Assembly (NCBI GenBank): GCA_003612285.1
Contig: RAYE01000051.1
Span: 1 to 44,112, forward strand
From: a bacterium D16-51
GTDB taxonomy: Bacteria; Bacillota; Clostridia; Lachnospirales; Lachnospiraceae
Direction: 5' to 3'
Length of the DNA stretch: 44,112 bases
Position numbers and translations under genes: made by a program. Of the stretch, positions 1-8,430 are shown piece by piece. Positions within the stretch are counted from its first letter, which is position 1; each line of letters opens with the position of its first letter. The notes below the pieces were generated by a model, which saw nothing but the letters and a program-made list of their open reading frames with translations, did not search any database and was not told the DNA's origin.

Positions 1-111
1 ATAAAACTTTAGTTATTTTGCAGAAAATATCAAACAATATCATTTTCTCATACTGCATAATTTGGAAAATATCTGGGAAAATCATTTTTTATTTGTTTCT
101 ATCCTGATACC

Positions 112-144
112 ATTGGCTGTGAATAGTAACTATCCACAGCCAAT
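112..144. repeat. Palindromic hairpin repeat, copy near left edge
   Basis: A strong hairpin: 10-base arms ATTGGCTGTG and CACAGCCAAT, with a nested TAGT/ACTA pair. The block GATACCATTG-CTGTGAATAG overlapping its left part (104-126) recurs in inverted orientation at 3073-3095, beyond the next gene. No T-run follows on either strand, so it is read as an intergenic repeat and not a terminator. Confidence 0.55.
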
Positions 145-177
145 TAAGTAAAAAAACGACCGATTCAGCCATTCCCC

Positions 178-204
178 TTGATAATCCCTGTACCGGCGTA
201 TAAT
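178..204 (+). promoter_or_regulatory. Putative sigma-A promoter of the secreted repeat protein
   Basis: TTGATA (178-183) and TATAAT (199-204) are good -35 and -10 matches. The spacer is only 15 bases; using the overlapping TAATAT as -10 gives 17. It lies about 48 bases before the ATG at 252, and an AAAGGTGG ribosome binding site follows at the right distance. Confidence 0.4.
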
Positions 205-251
205 ATAAATCTGTTATTTTATGTTTTGATTCAGAAAGGTGGATTATATTT

Positions 252-3014
252 ATGAAAAGGAAAATCATCAGCATACTACTATCGCTGGCTATTATCATAG
301 GAACACTGCCAGTGGCTGCCAAAGCAGCCGAAGAAGCGCTGTCACCAACCAGGACAGAACGCCTGGCGCTGTCTGGCACAGCAGATAAAAACGAAGAAGA
401 AGGCTGGGAATGGCAGCCCAATGCTTCTGGAGGCGGAACACTAACGCTGACAAACTGTTACATCCGCACAGATACTGCAAACCTACTGTTCTTTGATAAT
501 ACCATAGAAGACAACTGCAATGTTACCATTATCCTGAAAGGGAAAAACATCCTGGAAACTACAAGCCAGGCATTTAATGCTGCGATTTATTGCAGCGACT
601 GCAGCACAGGAGGTACTGCCGGAGACTACACCATACGGGAAGAAGGAGACGGAAGCCTTCAAATTAAGACCAGCACCCCGGTAACAACAACAGATTCCCC
701 TTATGGTTTTAGCGGGAGAAGCGTTACAGTTGAATCAGGCAGCATTGAAACAAACATTCCACTTGCTGTTATCAGCGACAATTTTTCTATGCTGGATGGC
801 TCTTTAAAAATCCATACGCCGGAGGATGTCCCTGCACTCTCCGGAATTTACACAATTGAAGGCCCTGTAAATATAAGCGGGGGAAAAATTGATATTACCA
901 CAAGCGAATGTGGCTTTTATGTCACAAGCAACGGCGCAACCGAGGATCAGACTGTCAACATCTCTGGCGGAGATATAACACTAAACTCAGCTTTTGCAGG
1001 CATATTTATCCAGGGCGCCGGCTTAGATAATCCAGAATATGAAACAATTAACATTACCGGCGGCAAGATTTCCTGTAAAGCTGATTCCATATGCCTTTAT
1101 GCAAAAAATATCCATATTGCAGGCGGTACACAGCTCCCACAGATAACTGTTTCTAACACCTCAGAAAGTTACCCTGCCATTATAGGCGTAAACATGTCAA
1201 TTTCAAACAGCATTATTTCGGCAAATTCCATTGTTTCTTATGAACAAATTCCAAAAGAAGACTGCATTGTATTTTTAGGAGATTCTGGACAGCTCTATGG
1301 AAATATGGAAATCACCGAAAATCTGACACTCCCGGAGGCAGGCTCTTTTACTGCCGCAACCGGCTCTTCCATAACGATACATGAAAATGCTGTTTTAACC
1401 ATACCAGAAAATATGGAGCTAAATACCACAGATGGCTCTTTTATAAACAATGGGACGCTTATCCTGCCGGAAAGTGCCGGAAATGTGAGCTGTACCGGTA
1501 CTGGAATCATCAAAAGAGGGGAAAAAATATACAATACTTCTTATCAATTAGTCTATCCTGTCACTATAAAAAAAGCGTCAGGAAATACTACAACTTATTA
1601 TGCAGAAGGCGAAACCGTAACCCTTTCGCCAGAAGCGCCGCCGGATGGAATGCAATTTAAAGGCTGGAAAGCAGCACCCGATACAGTTATTGTCACAGAA
1701 AACCAATTTATTATGCCATCATATGCTGTTACCTTGGAACAAATCTATGAAACAATCCAAAAACCAGCAGCTTCCGGAAAACCATCTATCCCTGCAGGAA
1801 ACCGTTTAGTTACCATCCAAACGGGTGTTATGCCAGCAGAAGGCGGTACTGTTTCTAAGCCATCAGAAATCAAGACAGGGGAAACTATCACTATCAAAGC
1901 AACCGCCAATGCAGGATACACCTTTACAGCATGGACGGAAGATGGAAAAACTGTAAGCACAGATGCAGAATATACTTTTACAGCCGGGGAAAACAGGACA
2001 CTAACCGCTCTTTTTAAGCAAAATGTCCCGTCAAATATGCCGCTGCAGGCTTTGCAGGTAGAAAATACAGTAAAAACAGTTTCAAAAGCCCCTCTTCCGA
2101 ATGGATGGGTCTGGAGCAAAAAAGACGTCAATAAAACAATCTCTGCAGGCAGTTCTGTCAATGCCACCGCTGAATATACAGCTGGAAGTGCCGCGGATTA
2201 TATCACTTCTTCTGTTACCATTACTATTTCCAGAAAAGCATGCGAAGAAGCGCCTGACATCCTTTTTAGCGGAACGAAAGAACATGCCCCAAGCTGTACC
2301 ACGGATGGCCTTGGCCATACTGAATGCCGGCTGTGTGGTGAAACCATGCGGGATAACATCATAGTACCGGCAGCCGGACATACTCCAGGAGTTCCCGTAA
2401 CTGAAAAAGCCACAACCAAAAGCAGCGGAAGCATTATCTGCTACTGTACGGTGTGCAATGCCCCAGCCAGCAATACAGAAATTAATGCAGTAAATAACAT
2501 ACACCTGTCAAAAACAACAGGCACTTATAATGGCAAGACACAACACCCTTCTGTTACAGTAAAGGACAGTAACAATAACCCACTAAAACTTAATACAGAC
2601 TACACCCTCTCCTATGCAAAAGGCATGAAAAACCCTGGAATTTACCATATTATGGTAACATTAGACGGCAATTATGAAGGCGCTTCCCGCCTGTCATATA
2701 CCATCACTCCAAAAGGTACTTCCATATCTAAGATAATACCAACAAAGAAAGGGTTCACTGTAAAGTGGAAAAAACAGCCCAAACAGATAACAGGCTATGA
2801 AATCCAATATTCTTCTAAAAAGAATTTTGCAAAGAAATCGAGAAAGACCGTATCCACAAAGAAGAATAAAACCTCAAAAACCATTACAGTTAAAAAACGA
2901 AACAAAAAATACTATTTCAGGATACGCACTTATAAAACAATTAAAGTCAATGGGAAAAATAAGAAAATCACCTCTGGCTGGTCTAAATTAAAAACTGTAA
3001 AAGCAAAGAAATAA
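252..3014 (+). CDS. Secreted multidomain beta-repeat surface protein
   Basis: A 920-residue exported protein of unknown binding target. Residues 1-26 form a classic Sec signal peptide (charged MKRK, a hydrophobic stretch, cleavage near AKA/A). About 40-420 is a run of short beta-rich repeats with recurring SGG and GGKI turns, like the carbohydrate-binding right-handed helix proteins of Clostridia. Two 'bacterial repeat' (InlB-like) units follow at about 434-500 and 520-590 (FKGW and FTAW motifs). Around 675-745 is a Cys-rich stretch (CxxC pairs near C690 and C735). About 749-822 is an MBG-like domain (TYNGK, YEG), and 823-920 is a very basic FN3-like domain. No LPXTG motif or C-terminal membrane segment is visible, so it is probably secreted or held by charge. 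The start follows AAAGGTGG with good spacing. The gene stands alone and is flanked by inverted repeats at 104-126 and 3073-3095. Confidence 0.85.
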   Translation: MKRKIISILLSLAIIIGTLPVAAKAAEEALSPTRTERLALSGTADKNEEEGWEWQPNASGGGTLTLTNCYIRTDTANLLFFDNTIEDNCNVTIILKGKNILETTSQAFNAAIYCSDCSTGGTAGDYTIREEGDGSLQIKTSTPVTTTDSPYGFSGRSVTVESGSIETNIPLAVISDNFSMLDGSLKIHTPEDVPALSGIYTIEGPVNISGGKIDITTSECGFYVTSNGATEDQTVNISGGDITLNSAFAGIFIQGAGLDNPEYETINITGGKISCKADSICLYAKNIHIAGGTQLPQITVSNTSESYPAIIGVNMSISNSIISANSIVSYEQIPKEDCIVFLGDSGQLYGNMEITENLTLPEAGSFTAATGSSITIHENAVLTIPENMELNTTDGSFINNGTLILPESAGNVSCTGTGIIKRGEKIYNTSYQLVYPVTIKKASGNTTTYYAEGETVTLSPEAPPDGMQFKGWKAAPDTVIVTENQFIMPSYAVTLEQIYETIQKPAASGKPSIPAGNRLVTIQTGVMPAEGGTVSKPSEIKTGETITIKATANAGYTFTAWTEDGKTVSTDAEYTFTAGENRTLTALFKQNVPSNMPLQALQVENTVKTVSKAPLPNGWVWSKKDVNKTISAGSSVNATAEYTAGSAADYITSSVTITISRKACEEAPDILFSGTKEHAPSCTTDGLGHTECRLCGETMRDNIIVPAAGHTPGVPVTEKATTKSSGSIICYCTVCNAPASNTEINAVNNIHLSKTTGTYNGKTQHPSVTVKDSNNNPLKLNTDYTLSYAKGMKNPGIYHIMVTLDGNYEGASRLSYTITPKGTSISKIIPTKKGFTVKWKKQPKQITGYEIQYSSKKNFAKKSRKTVSTKKNKTSKTITVKKRNKKYYFRIRTYKTIKVNGKNKKITSGWSKLKTVKAKK

Positions 3015-3042
3015 GTTTCCCCTATACGAATGTGGAAGCCAA

Positions 3043-3137
3043 GTTGGATGCTCCTTGGAGCGTCCAACCTGGCTATTCACAGTCAATGGTATCAGAAATT
3101 GTGAATAGCAACCGTCCAACTGCACAGGTGGAATAAT
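3043..3137. repeat. Composite intergenic repeat with GTTGGA hairpin
   Basis: 3043-3068 is a near-perfect 26-base hairpin (arms GTTGGA-GCTCC and GGAGC-TCCAAC, loop TT). The same 26 bases occur at 17363-17388, and in both places the phrase GCACAGGTGGAA follows, directly in the second copy and 56 bases later here. Between them, 3073-3095 is the inverted partner of 104-126. Not a terminator: no T-run follows. Confidence 0.6.
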
Positions 3138-3144
3138 TTCAAAC

Positions 3145-3525
3145 TTATTCATGGATTTCAAGAGGAAGCCCGTCCGGGTCATGAAAAAACGTCATTCTTT
3201 TCCCAGTAAATTCATCTACCCGCACAGGCTCCGCCGTAATGCCTTTTTCTGACAGATATGCTATTGCATCATCAATATCCTCAACATAAAAAGCAAGATG
3301 CCTAAGCCCCAGGGCTTCCGGATAACTTGCCCTTTCCGGGCTGCCTTTAATAATAAACAGCTCAATTTCCTGCTCCCCACACTTTAAGTCAATCTTATAA
3401 TCATCCCTTGCTTCCCTGTAATTTTCCCTTATCACCTCAAACCCCAACAAGTCAACATAAAAATGCCTTGACTTTTCATAATCACTCCCAATCACTGCAA
3501 TATGGTGTATCTTTCCAAAATACAT
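3145..3525 (-). CDS. gloA2: YaeR/GloA2-family VOC metalloprotein (glyoxalase I-like)
   Basis: A 126-residue single-domain vicinal-oxygen-chelate protein, the usual length for the YaeR/SMU1112c group. The diagnostic blocks are visible in order: HHIAVI near the start, YREARDDYKIDL, GLRHLAFYV in the middle, and FFHDPDGLPLEIHE at the end. The metal ligands expected for the family (His of HHIA, Glu of the central strand, His of LRHL, Glu of LEIHE) are all present. Members resemble glyoxalase I, but their physiological substrate is not settled. The ATG at 3525 has a GGAG eight bases upstream; an 11-residue in-frame extension upstream is less likely. Cytosolic, with no operon partner evident. Confidence 0.88.
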   Translation of the reverse strand: MYFGKIHHIAVIGSDYEKSRHFYVDLLGFEVIRENYREARDDYKIDLKCGEQEIELFIIKGSPERASYPEALGLRHLAFYVEDIDDAIAYLSEKGITAEPVRVDEFTGKRMTFFHDPDGLPLEIHE

Positions 3526-3616
3526 GACAAATTCTCCAATTCCTCTTTGTTCAAACAAAATATTTACCCATACAAGTTAACGCCCCACTTGTTACTTACT
3601 GATTATGCAGCCATCA

Positions 3617-3979
3617 CTATTCTTCATCATATTCATCAATCAGGCGCTCATTATATTCAAGCTGCCGTTCCAATTCCTCCAGTTCATCAGTAGTATTATT
3701 AAACTTATCTAAAGCATCCTGAAACTCTTTATCTTCCCTGTCGGATGCTGTTGCCTGATACCAAATGAACCATCCAATCACAGCGATTGCTGCCACCGTA
3801 ACAATCGTTGGTATCAAAGAAACCATCTTTTTGTTTTTCTTTTTCAATATCTCCTTTTCTTTAAGCCTAGCTTTCTCATGCAGATGTTCCATTCCAGAAA
3901 TTTTAATTCCGCAATGAACACAAACTTCAGCCTTATCCGATATTTCTCTGCCACATTCAGGACATTTAATAAGCGCCAT
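3617..3979 (-). CDS. Zinc-ribbon single-pass membrane protein
   Basis: 120 residues. The N-terminus is a zinc ribbon with CPEC (C6, C9) and CVHC (C20, C23), followed by a basic linker (KEKEILKKKNKK). One membrane helix lies at about 50-70. The acidic C-terminal 45 residues are heptad-like (DELEELERQLEYNERLIDEYDEE region, about 98-120) and probably form a coiled coil. The arrangement is common in Firmicutes (zinc_ribbon_2 plus TM), usually without known function. The zinc ribbon is expected in the cytoplasm by the positive-inside rule. A strong GGGGAGG lies eight bases before the ATG. Confidence 0.8.
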   Translation of the reverse strand: MALIKCPECGREISDKAEVCVHCGIKISGMEHLHEKARLKEKEILKKKNKKMVSLIPTIVTVAAIAVIGWFIWYQATASDREDKEFQDALDKFNNTTDELEELERQLEYNERLIDEYDEE

Positions 3980-4132
3980 TCTATAAACCTCCCCTTCACA
4001 TTTTTAATCTATTTTACCACACAAAATAGTTAACTTCCATATTTTTCTAAATCTATACAGACAACAGCATTTACAATGGTTACTGTTTCACTCTATATAC
4101 AATAACTACAATGGTTGCTAACACAGTCAATG

Positions 4133-4166
4133 GCTGGGCATATAGAATTCTGAATCAATGCCCAGC
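4133..4166. repeat. Intergenic hairpin upstream of the collagen-like gene
   Basis: Nine-base arms GCTGGGCAT (4133-4141) and ATGCCCAGC (4158-4166) enclose a 16-base loop. It sits about 70 bases before the collagen-like start, in a 258-base gap where no convincing -35/-10 pair was found. It could be a leader structure or a repeat. Confidence 0.4.
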
Positions 4167-4237
4167 GAAGCACATATCTATACGGTAATACATAAAATGA
4201 TATGAAACACTATTTTATGCCGAAAGGAATAAATAAG

Positions 4238-4849
4238 ATGAATAATAAGCGTACCAGATTATGTTGTAATTGTTGCTGCCATGGAATTGTAGGCCCGCAA
4301 GGGGAAGCTGGGCCGCAGGGGCCAATGGGTCCACAGGGGGAGGCCGGGCCGCAGGGGCCAATGGGTCCGCAAGGGGAAGCCGGGCCACAAGGGCCTGTGG
4401 GTCCTGGCATAATGCCATCATATTTTAATGCTGTTATGCAAGGAGGTTACCAAACGGTTCCACCAGAAGGGGAAGTTAATTTCTTGCTTTCATTTCAATC
4501 CGGGGATTTCTCATTTATCCCAAACTCAGCAGAAATTATAGTAAATACAGGCGGCGTTTATCGGATAGACTATTCGCTGCTAATCCGCCCCGCCTCCAAA
4601 TTGCTCAATATTGCTTATGCAGTAGCCATTAACGGCCTGGAAAACCCGCTATCGTTTTTTGGGACTTATGCCGATGAACTTGCAAGTACTGAACGTACAG
4701 AAATAACGGGCATGTTCTTTACGCCAATTGCCGCAGGCTCAACCGTCACGCTGCGGAATAAATCCTCTTCTGAAGATTATCTGGCAGGGACAGGAATTGA
4801 TAACCAGGCCGTCAACCATGCCTCCATCCTGCTGCAGAAGATTGCATAA
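4238..4849 (+). CDS. Short collagen-like surface protein with C1q/BclA-type tail
   Basis: 203 residues. A Cys-rich N-terminus (CCNCCC, residues 9-14) leads into Gly-X-Y triplets from G19 to about residue 57, built from a [12 protein letters not shown] unit. A C-terminal domain of about 140 residues ([33 protein letters not shown]) resembles the jelly-roll trimerisation domains of BclA/C1q-like spore and surface proteins. In that family the tail trimerises and nucleates the triple helix. No signal peptide is visible, which fits exosporium-type proteins better than secreted ones. The start at 4238 follows AAAGGA nine bases upstream; an upstream in-frame ATG at 4202 lacks such a site. An intrinsic terminator follows at 4903. 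Confidence 0.82.
   Translation: MNNKRTRLCCNCCCHGIVGPQGEAGPQGPMGPQGEAGPQGPMGPQGEAGPQGPVGPGIMPSYFNAVMQGGYQTVPPEGEVNFLLSFQSGDFSFIPNSAEIIVNTGGVYRIDYSLLIRPASKLLNIAYAVAINGLENPLSFFGTYADELASTERTEITGMFFTPIAAGSTVTLRNKSSSEDYLAGTGIDNQAVNHASILLQKIA
4292..4408 (+). repeat. 36-bp coding repeats of the collagen-like region
   Basis: Three near-identical 36-base units, each encoding [12 protein letters not shown] or a close variant. They differ only at synonymous positions, apart from the final PV. Such arrays commonly vary in copy number by slippage or recombination, which would change the length of the triple helix. Confidence 0.85.
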
Positions 4850-4902
4850 TAATGGATACTATCTATGTCTAATCATAGTGAATTGTTAATAATAAATCAA
4901 CC

Positions 4903-4952
4903 ATTTGCCCTTGCTCTTACCCTTATGGTGTTCTATCAAGGGCAAATTTTTT
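4903..4952 (+). terminator. Rho-independent terminator after the collagen-like gene
   Basis: Perfect 11-base arms ATTTGCCCTTG (4903-4913) and CAAGGGCAAAT (4937-4947), with the last T starting a run of six T. It sits 54 bases after the stop codon. Confidence 0.85.
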
Positions 4953-5020
4953 CAACCACCAACCCAAACATTTCCATACTACTAAGACGGAAGATTGAGC
5001 TACAACAATTGATGGCGCTA

Positions 5021-5037
5021 GATGTCCGATGGACATC
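5021..5037. other. Small perfect hairpin
   Basis: GATGTCC and GGACATC arms around GAT. It lies in the gap between the terminator at 4952 and the GNAT gene. The nearby open reading frame from 4865 shows no coding character. Role unknown. Confidence 0.4.
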
Positions 5038-5076
5038 AGTTAAACACGAACCGCAGCGGAGCGTAGACCAACACAG

Positions 5077-5140
5077 CAGATAAAAATTTAGGCGGGTAAA
5101 AACATCGACATTTAACCGCCTTAGTAATATCTTTATCTGC
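5077..5140 (-). terminator. Nested hairpin terminator of the acetyltransferase gene
   Basis: The inner arms (5090-5100 and 5111-5121) pair over ten positions with one mismatch. Outer arms GCAGATAAA (5077-5085) and TTTATCTGC (5132-5140) also pair perfectly. On the minus strand the inner stem is followed by AAATTTTTA. The outer arm overlaps the GNAT stop codon. Confidence 0.6.
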
Positions 5141-5642
5141 AAACCACATACCGAGTATGGGACATATCCACACCCCGGTAATGCTTTGTCCACATATCCC
5201 TGCCAGTCATGCCATTCCTCAAAGCCACCTTCTGCGAGGCTATATTAGTATCCCTGATAATTGAGCAGACTTCCGTTGCGCCAAGCTCTTTGAACGCATA
5301 CTTTTTACATGCCGCCGCAGCTTCTGCTGCATATCCCTGATGCCAGAAAGCACGCTGAAAAAGATACCCTATTTCGAGAACCTCTTCGCTTTTCCATGGC
5401 TGCATTGTCAGTCCGCATTGTCCAATCATATCATTTGTTTCTTTCAGAACCGCAGCCCACAAGCCAAATCCCCACTTTTGGTAACGGGCAATCTGCCTGT
5501 CCAGCCATTCCTGCACCTCCCTGTCATCAAACGCCCCTTCATACGCATACATAACTTCTGCATCCTTCAATATTTTACACAAGGATTCAAAATCCTCCTG
5601 CTTTAATTCCCGCAGATACATCCTTTCTGTTTCAAGTATCAT
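5133..5642 (-). CDS. GNAT-family N-acetyltransferase (RimJ/RimL type)
   Basis: 169 residues, the normal size for the RimJ/RimL branch. It opens MILETERMYLREL, the typical first strand, and continues with DREVQEWLDRQIARYQKWGFGLWAAVLKETNDMIGQCGL. The acetyl-CoA pyrophosphate loop region is EIGYLFQRAFWHQGYAAEA (about 91-109). It is followed by ACSIIRDTNIASQKVALRNGM-like sequence (about 125-146), where family members stack on the cofactor. The substrate is unknown: this group acetylates protein N-termini, antibiotics and small amines, and nothing here decides among them. The gene is monocistronic with its own terminator. The region between it and the ABC operon (5643-5752) holds only a copy of the AAGGAACTGT motif. 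Confidence 0.85.
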   Translation of the reverse strand: MILETERMYLRELKQEDFESLCKILKDAEVMYAYEGAFDDREVQEWLDRQIARYQKWGFGLWAAVLKETNDMIGQCGLTMQPWKSEEVLEIGYLFQRAFWHQGYAAEAAAACKKYAFKELGATEVCSIIRDTNIASQKVALRNGMTGRDMWTKHYRGVDMSHTRYVVCR

Positions 5643-5729
5643 GGCCTGCCTCCTTTTTCCTTCTAGCCAAAGAGTTATTTTTCCTGTTACACTTTTTTAA
5701 AGTACACTCTAATTTCCCATTTACACAGT

Positions 5730-5753
5730 AAGGAACTGTTAAAAATACTTGCT
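5730..5753. repeat. AAGGAACTGT dispersed motif
   Basis: AAGGAACTGTTAAAAATACTT at 5730 shares its first ten bases with 11602 and nine with 8431. A reverse-orientation relative (GGACTGTTAAGG) lies at 31471-31482. Confidence 0.35.
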
Positions 5754-6628
5754 CAGGCAGAGAAATTTGTAATATAAATATAAGCATCCTCAAGCGTTGC
5801 CTCACATGGTTTACATTCCATTGGGGGCATCATTTTACTAATCAGCCTGATTTGCAGGCTGCCATTTACATATTGCTTTGACGAAACATGATAATTCTTC
5901 TCTAATTCCCTTGCTGTCTTTTCATCTACTGCTTTACAGAGCCAGACATGGCCTCTTGCCTGCTCCAGCAACTCCCCGATGCTTCCTGAATAGAGAAATT
6001 CCCCTTTTTTCATAACGGCAATCTGGTTACAGGTCGCAATCAAATCCTCTACTACATGCGTGGAAAACAAAACCGTACGGTTTTCTGAAAATTCCACCAG
6101 CAAATTCCTTATCCGAATACGTTCTTCCGGGTCCAAACCTGTTGTTGGTTCATCTATCACCAAAAACTCCGGTTCATTTAAAAGCGCCTGAACAAGTCCA
6201 ACCCTCCGCTTCATGCCGCCTGACAGCTGTTTCATTTTCTTTTTGCGCTGCTCCAGCAGATTCGTGCGTTCCAGATAATATTGGATGCGCTCTTTACAGG
6301 TTCTTTTGGGAATACAAGACAAATCCCCCATATACTCCAGGCACTCCTGCACTGTCAAACTCGGATATAATTCAATCTCCTGCGGCAGATATCCTATTTT
6401 TCCCTGTATCTCTGCGTAATTTCCACTATTATAAGACATCCCCTCAAAAGATACTGTACCATCAGAAGGCTCCAGTATTGTTGTCAGCACCCTCATCAGC
6501 GTAGTTTTACCGGCTCCATTTTCCCCAAGCAGACCTAAAATCCCTTTGGGAATCTCAAGGTTTATATGGTTTATTGCCGTCACCTTATTCTTAAACACCA
6601 CTGTTAAATCTTCTATTTTAATACTCAT
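5753..6628 (-). CDS. ABC transporter ATP-binding protein of the sensor-linked exporter
   Basis: 291 residues, one complete ABC ATPase domain. Walker A GENGAGKT is at 35-42, the Q-loop glutamine in LPQE at about 81-84, signature LSGGMKRR at 135-142, Walker B LVIDEPTTGLD at 156-166, and the switch histidine in STHVVEDL at about 190. The last 90 residues form the variable tail seen in ABC-2/bacitracin-type exporters. It powers the two membrane subunits encoded immediately upstream, whose second gene it overlaps by 11 bases. The start at 6628 (MSIKIEDL) is chosen because AAGGAGG lies nine bases before it; a 12-residue upstream extension has no site. The cargo cannot be told; lantibiotic/bacitracin immunity or lipid export is typical for this layout. 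Confidence 0.9.
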   Translation of the reverse strand: MSIKIEDLTVVFKNKVTAINHINLEIPKGILGLLGENGAGKTTLMRVLTTILEPSDGTVSFEGMSYNSGNYAEIQGKIGYLPQEIELYPSLTVQECLEYMGDLSCIPKRTCKERIQYYLERTNLLEQRKKKMKQLSGGMKRRVGLVQALLNEPEFLVIDEPTTGLDPEERIRIRNLLVEFSENRTVLFSTHVVEDLIATCNQIAVMKKGEFLYSGSIGELLEQARGHVWLCKAVDEKTARELEKNYHVSSKQYVNGSLQIRLISKMMPPMECKPCEATLEDAYIYITNFSA

Positions 6629-7331
6629 CCTTTTGCCCCTCCTTTTTCCCGCCAGCGCTCCCACGGCAGCCCCTCAATATTTTAGGAAGTACCGCCAACA
6701 TGACAGCTACAGCGCATATACAGATAACCTTTCCATAAATCCAACAGAGATTACTGCCATTTTCCACATCCCTGAATGTATAAGAAAATAAATTCCAGCT
6801 TCCAAAATACTTATCGCCAATGCTGGAATTTGAAACAATCCATATCCCAAGACTTATACCAATCCCAATCCACACATTACTGAAAAAAGCAGCCAGCGTA
6901 TTAGATAAAGTCCCAAAAAAGCCTATAGTTACTATAATTGCTGCAAGATACAGGAGAAATTCCTGTATTTCAGCTTTTGCACCGCCTGCCTGGTAAAAAA
7001 AAGCCTGTGGAGCCTGAAAAGCAAAAAATAATCCATATCCCGTCGCTGCAAGAAGCAGCAGGAAAATTCCCTGTACAGCTAATCTTTCCAGAATAGAGCG
7101 CACCCTTTTCACCATGGGATACAGCCTCTGTATCTCTGACCTATTGCTTGTAATCTCCTGTGTATATGTATCAGCACAAAATACCGCAGCCAGCATTGCC
7201 ATCGGCGGTTCTAATGCAATCCCTATCTCATTGGTATAAGTCACTCCCCTGATTATGCTTAAAACCACAACAAAAAATACTGCATAAAAAACTTTATATA
7301 AAGGCAGGGAAATTTTTATTTCAGAAGCCAT
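6618..7331 (-). CDS. ABC-2-type permease, small subunit
   Basis: 237 residues with about six hydrophobic helices, starting MASEIKISLPLYKVFY. AAGGAGG precedes the ATG by eight bases. Its first base is the last base read by the preceding permease stop (TAATG overlap), so the two are translationally coupled. The polar loop between the first and second helices is short. The sequence TYTQEITSNRSEIQRLYPMV after the second helix resembles the coupling helix region of ABC-2 permeases. It probably pairs with the 356-residue permease and the ATPase at 5753-6628 in one exporter. Confidence 0.8.
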   Translation of the reverse strand: MASEIKISLPLYKVFYAVFFVVVLSIIRGVTYTNEIGIALEPPMAMLAAVFCADTYTQEITSNRSEIQRLYPMVKRVRSILERLAVQGIFLLLLAATGYGLFFAFQAPQAFFYQAGGAKAEIQEFLLYLAAIIVTIGFFGTLSNTLAAFFSNVWIGIGISLGIWIVSNSSIGDKYFGSWNLFSYTFRDVENGSNLCWIYGKVICICAVAVMLAVLPKILRGCRGSAGGKKEGQKDEY

Positions 7332-8401
7332 TATATCCGCCTCCTTTTCCATAGCTGTATTGAGATAAAAATGATAATTGCAGATGCTAAAACCAAAAAT
7401 CCCTGGTTTAGCAGCGCCAGCGGCGGAGGGGCGGTATCAAAAAACTGGCCGGGAAACCGCACCATAATAGCAAGCGGCCTGCCATAATATCCATACACCC
7501 CCTCTGCATTCTTGCTTCCCATATTAGAATATACCATATAAAGGATTAAAAGCGGCGCTGCAGGGAGCGGGCTTTTAAACAGCAGTGAAACCAAGCTGTA
7601 TACGCTTACAATCATTAACATATTCGGTAAAATATACATAGCAGTTGCCGCCACAAAATCAAACAGCCTTACTTCAAATCCGCTGCCTCTTGTATACATA
7701 TAACAGCAGAGCCAGAAAATGATATCCATAGCTACAAGCACTGCCGCACAAACCGCAAACCCTCCGGCTATTTTCCCCGCCACATATTTCCCTGCACTGA
7801 CAGGTTTTGTATGAAGCAGTTCGTATGTGTTTTTCCTGGTATCCTGCAAAAACAGCACAGATAACATAACCACCGCAAAAAAGCCCATATACAATCCCGC
7901 AAAGTCAGCAAATTTTCTGGAAAAATAATAAGAAAACGGCTTCTTTTCCAGCTTTTTTGATATATAAGAATTTATTTCTTCCCTTGTCCCCTTATGGTAA
8001 GAAACATCCTGCCAGGCATAAACTGCCCCATAAAGCCCATATTCTTTTTCAAGATATTCACCGGCCTGCCCTATATCCATTTCCTGCATTTTTGATATAA
8101 CAGCTTCTGCCTCTTTTTTATCCATCTGAAATTCTGAAATCAACACTTCCCGGATACTTTTTTCCCAATTTTTCCGCATATACTCCTCTGATGACGGCAC
8201 ATATCCTTCATATACCTCTACATCCCCCTTATAGGCTGTATCAGGATAATCGTTAACAATTGTTTCCCCCTCTTTCAGAAAATGTATCTCCAAATAAGGG
8301 CTTACGTTCTGGAACACCCCAAAAACAACAATTGCAATCCCAAGCCAAAACAGGGGCCTTTTCATATAATTTATTATTTCCCTCTTTATAATTGGCATCA
8401 T
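7331..8401 (-). CDS. ABC-2-type permease, large subunit with long external loop
   Basis: 356 residues. After a first helix (FWLGIAIVVFGVF, about 14-30) comes a soluble stretch of roughly 130 residues rich in Glu and Lys, predicted outside the membrane. At least five further helices follow, with a typical TRKNTYELLHTKPVSAGKYV coupling sequence after the second. The start MMPIIKRE at 8401 follows GGAGG by nine bases; 45 upstream codons in frame lack a site. The stop shares one base with the next start. Between it and the histidine kinase lie 127 bases containing the inverted repeat at 8431-8485 and an isolated TATAAT at 8486-8491, so an internal promoter is possible. Confidence 0.8.
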   Translation of the reverse strand: MMPIIKREIINYMKRPLFWLGIAIVVFGVFQNVSPYLEIHFLKEGETIVNDYPDTAYKGDVEVYEGYVPSSEEYMRKNWEKSIREVLISEFQMDKKEAEAVISKMQEMDIGQAGEYLEKEYGLYGAVYAWQDVSYHKGTREEINSYISKKLEKKPFSYYFSRKFADFAGLYMGFFAVVMLSVLFLQDTRKNTYELLHTKPVSAGKYVAGKIAGGFAVCAAVLVAMDIIFWLCCYMYTRGSGFEVRLFDFVAATAMYILPNMLMIVSVYSLVSLLFKSPLPAAPLLILYMVYSNMGSKNAEGVYGYYGRPLAIMVRFPGQFFDTAPPPLALLNQGFLVLASAIIIFISIQLWKRRRI

Positions 8402-8430
8402 TCTGCTTTGCCTCCTCTCTTTGATACCAT

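Noticed and set aside
2082-2504. Open frames of 87-140 codons opposite or overlapping the secreted repeat protein
   Set aside because: The plus-strand protein has a signal peptide and continuous domains across this region; the others are shadows.
4292-4408. Regular 36-bp repeats that might be read as a short CRISPR array
   Set aside because: The repeats are directly joined without spacers and lie in frame in a gene encoding Gly-X-Y triplets.
5021-5037. Hairpin GATGTCC/GGACATC as a terminator or operator
   Set aside because: No T-run follows and no gene start lies close enough; kept only as a structural note.
4865-5083. Open frame of 72 codons downstream of the collagen-like gene
   Set aside because: It runs through an intrinsic terminator, has no ribosome site and no recognisable protein character.
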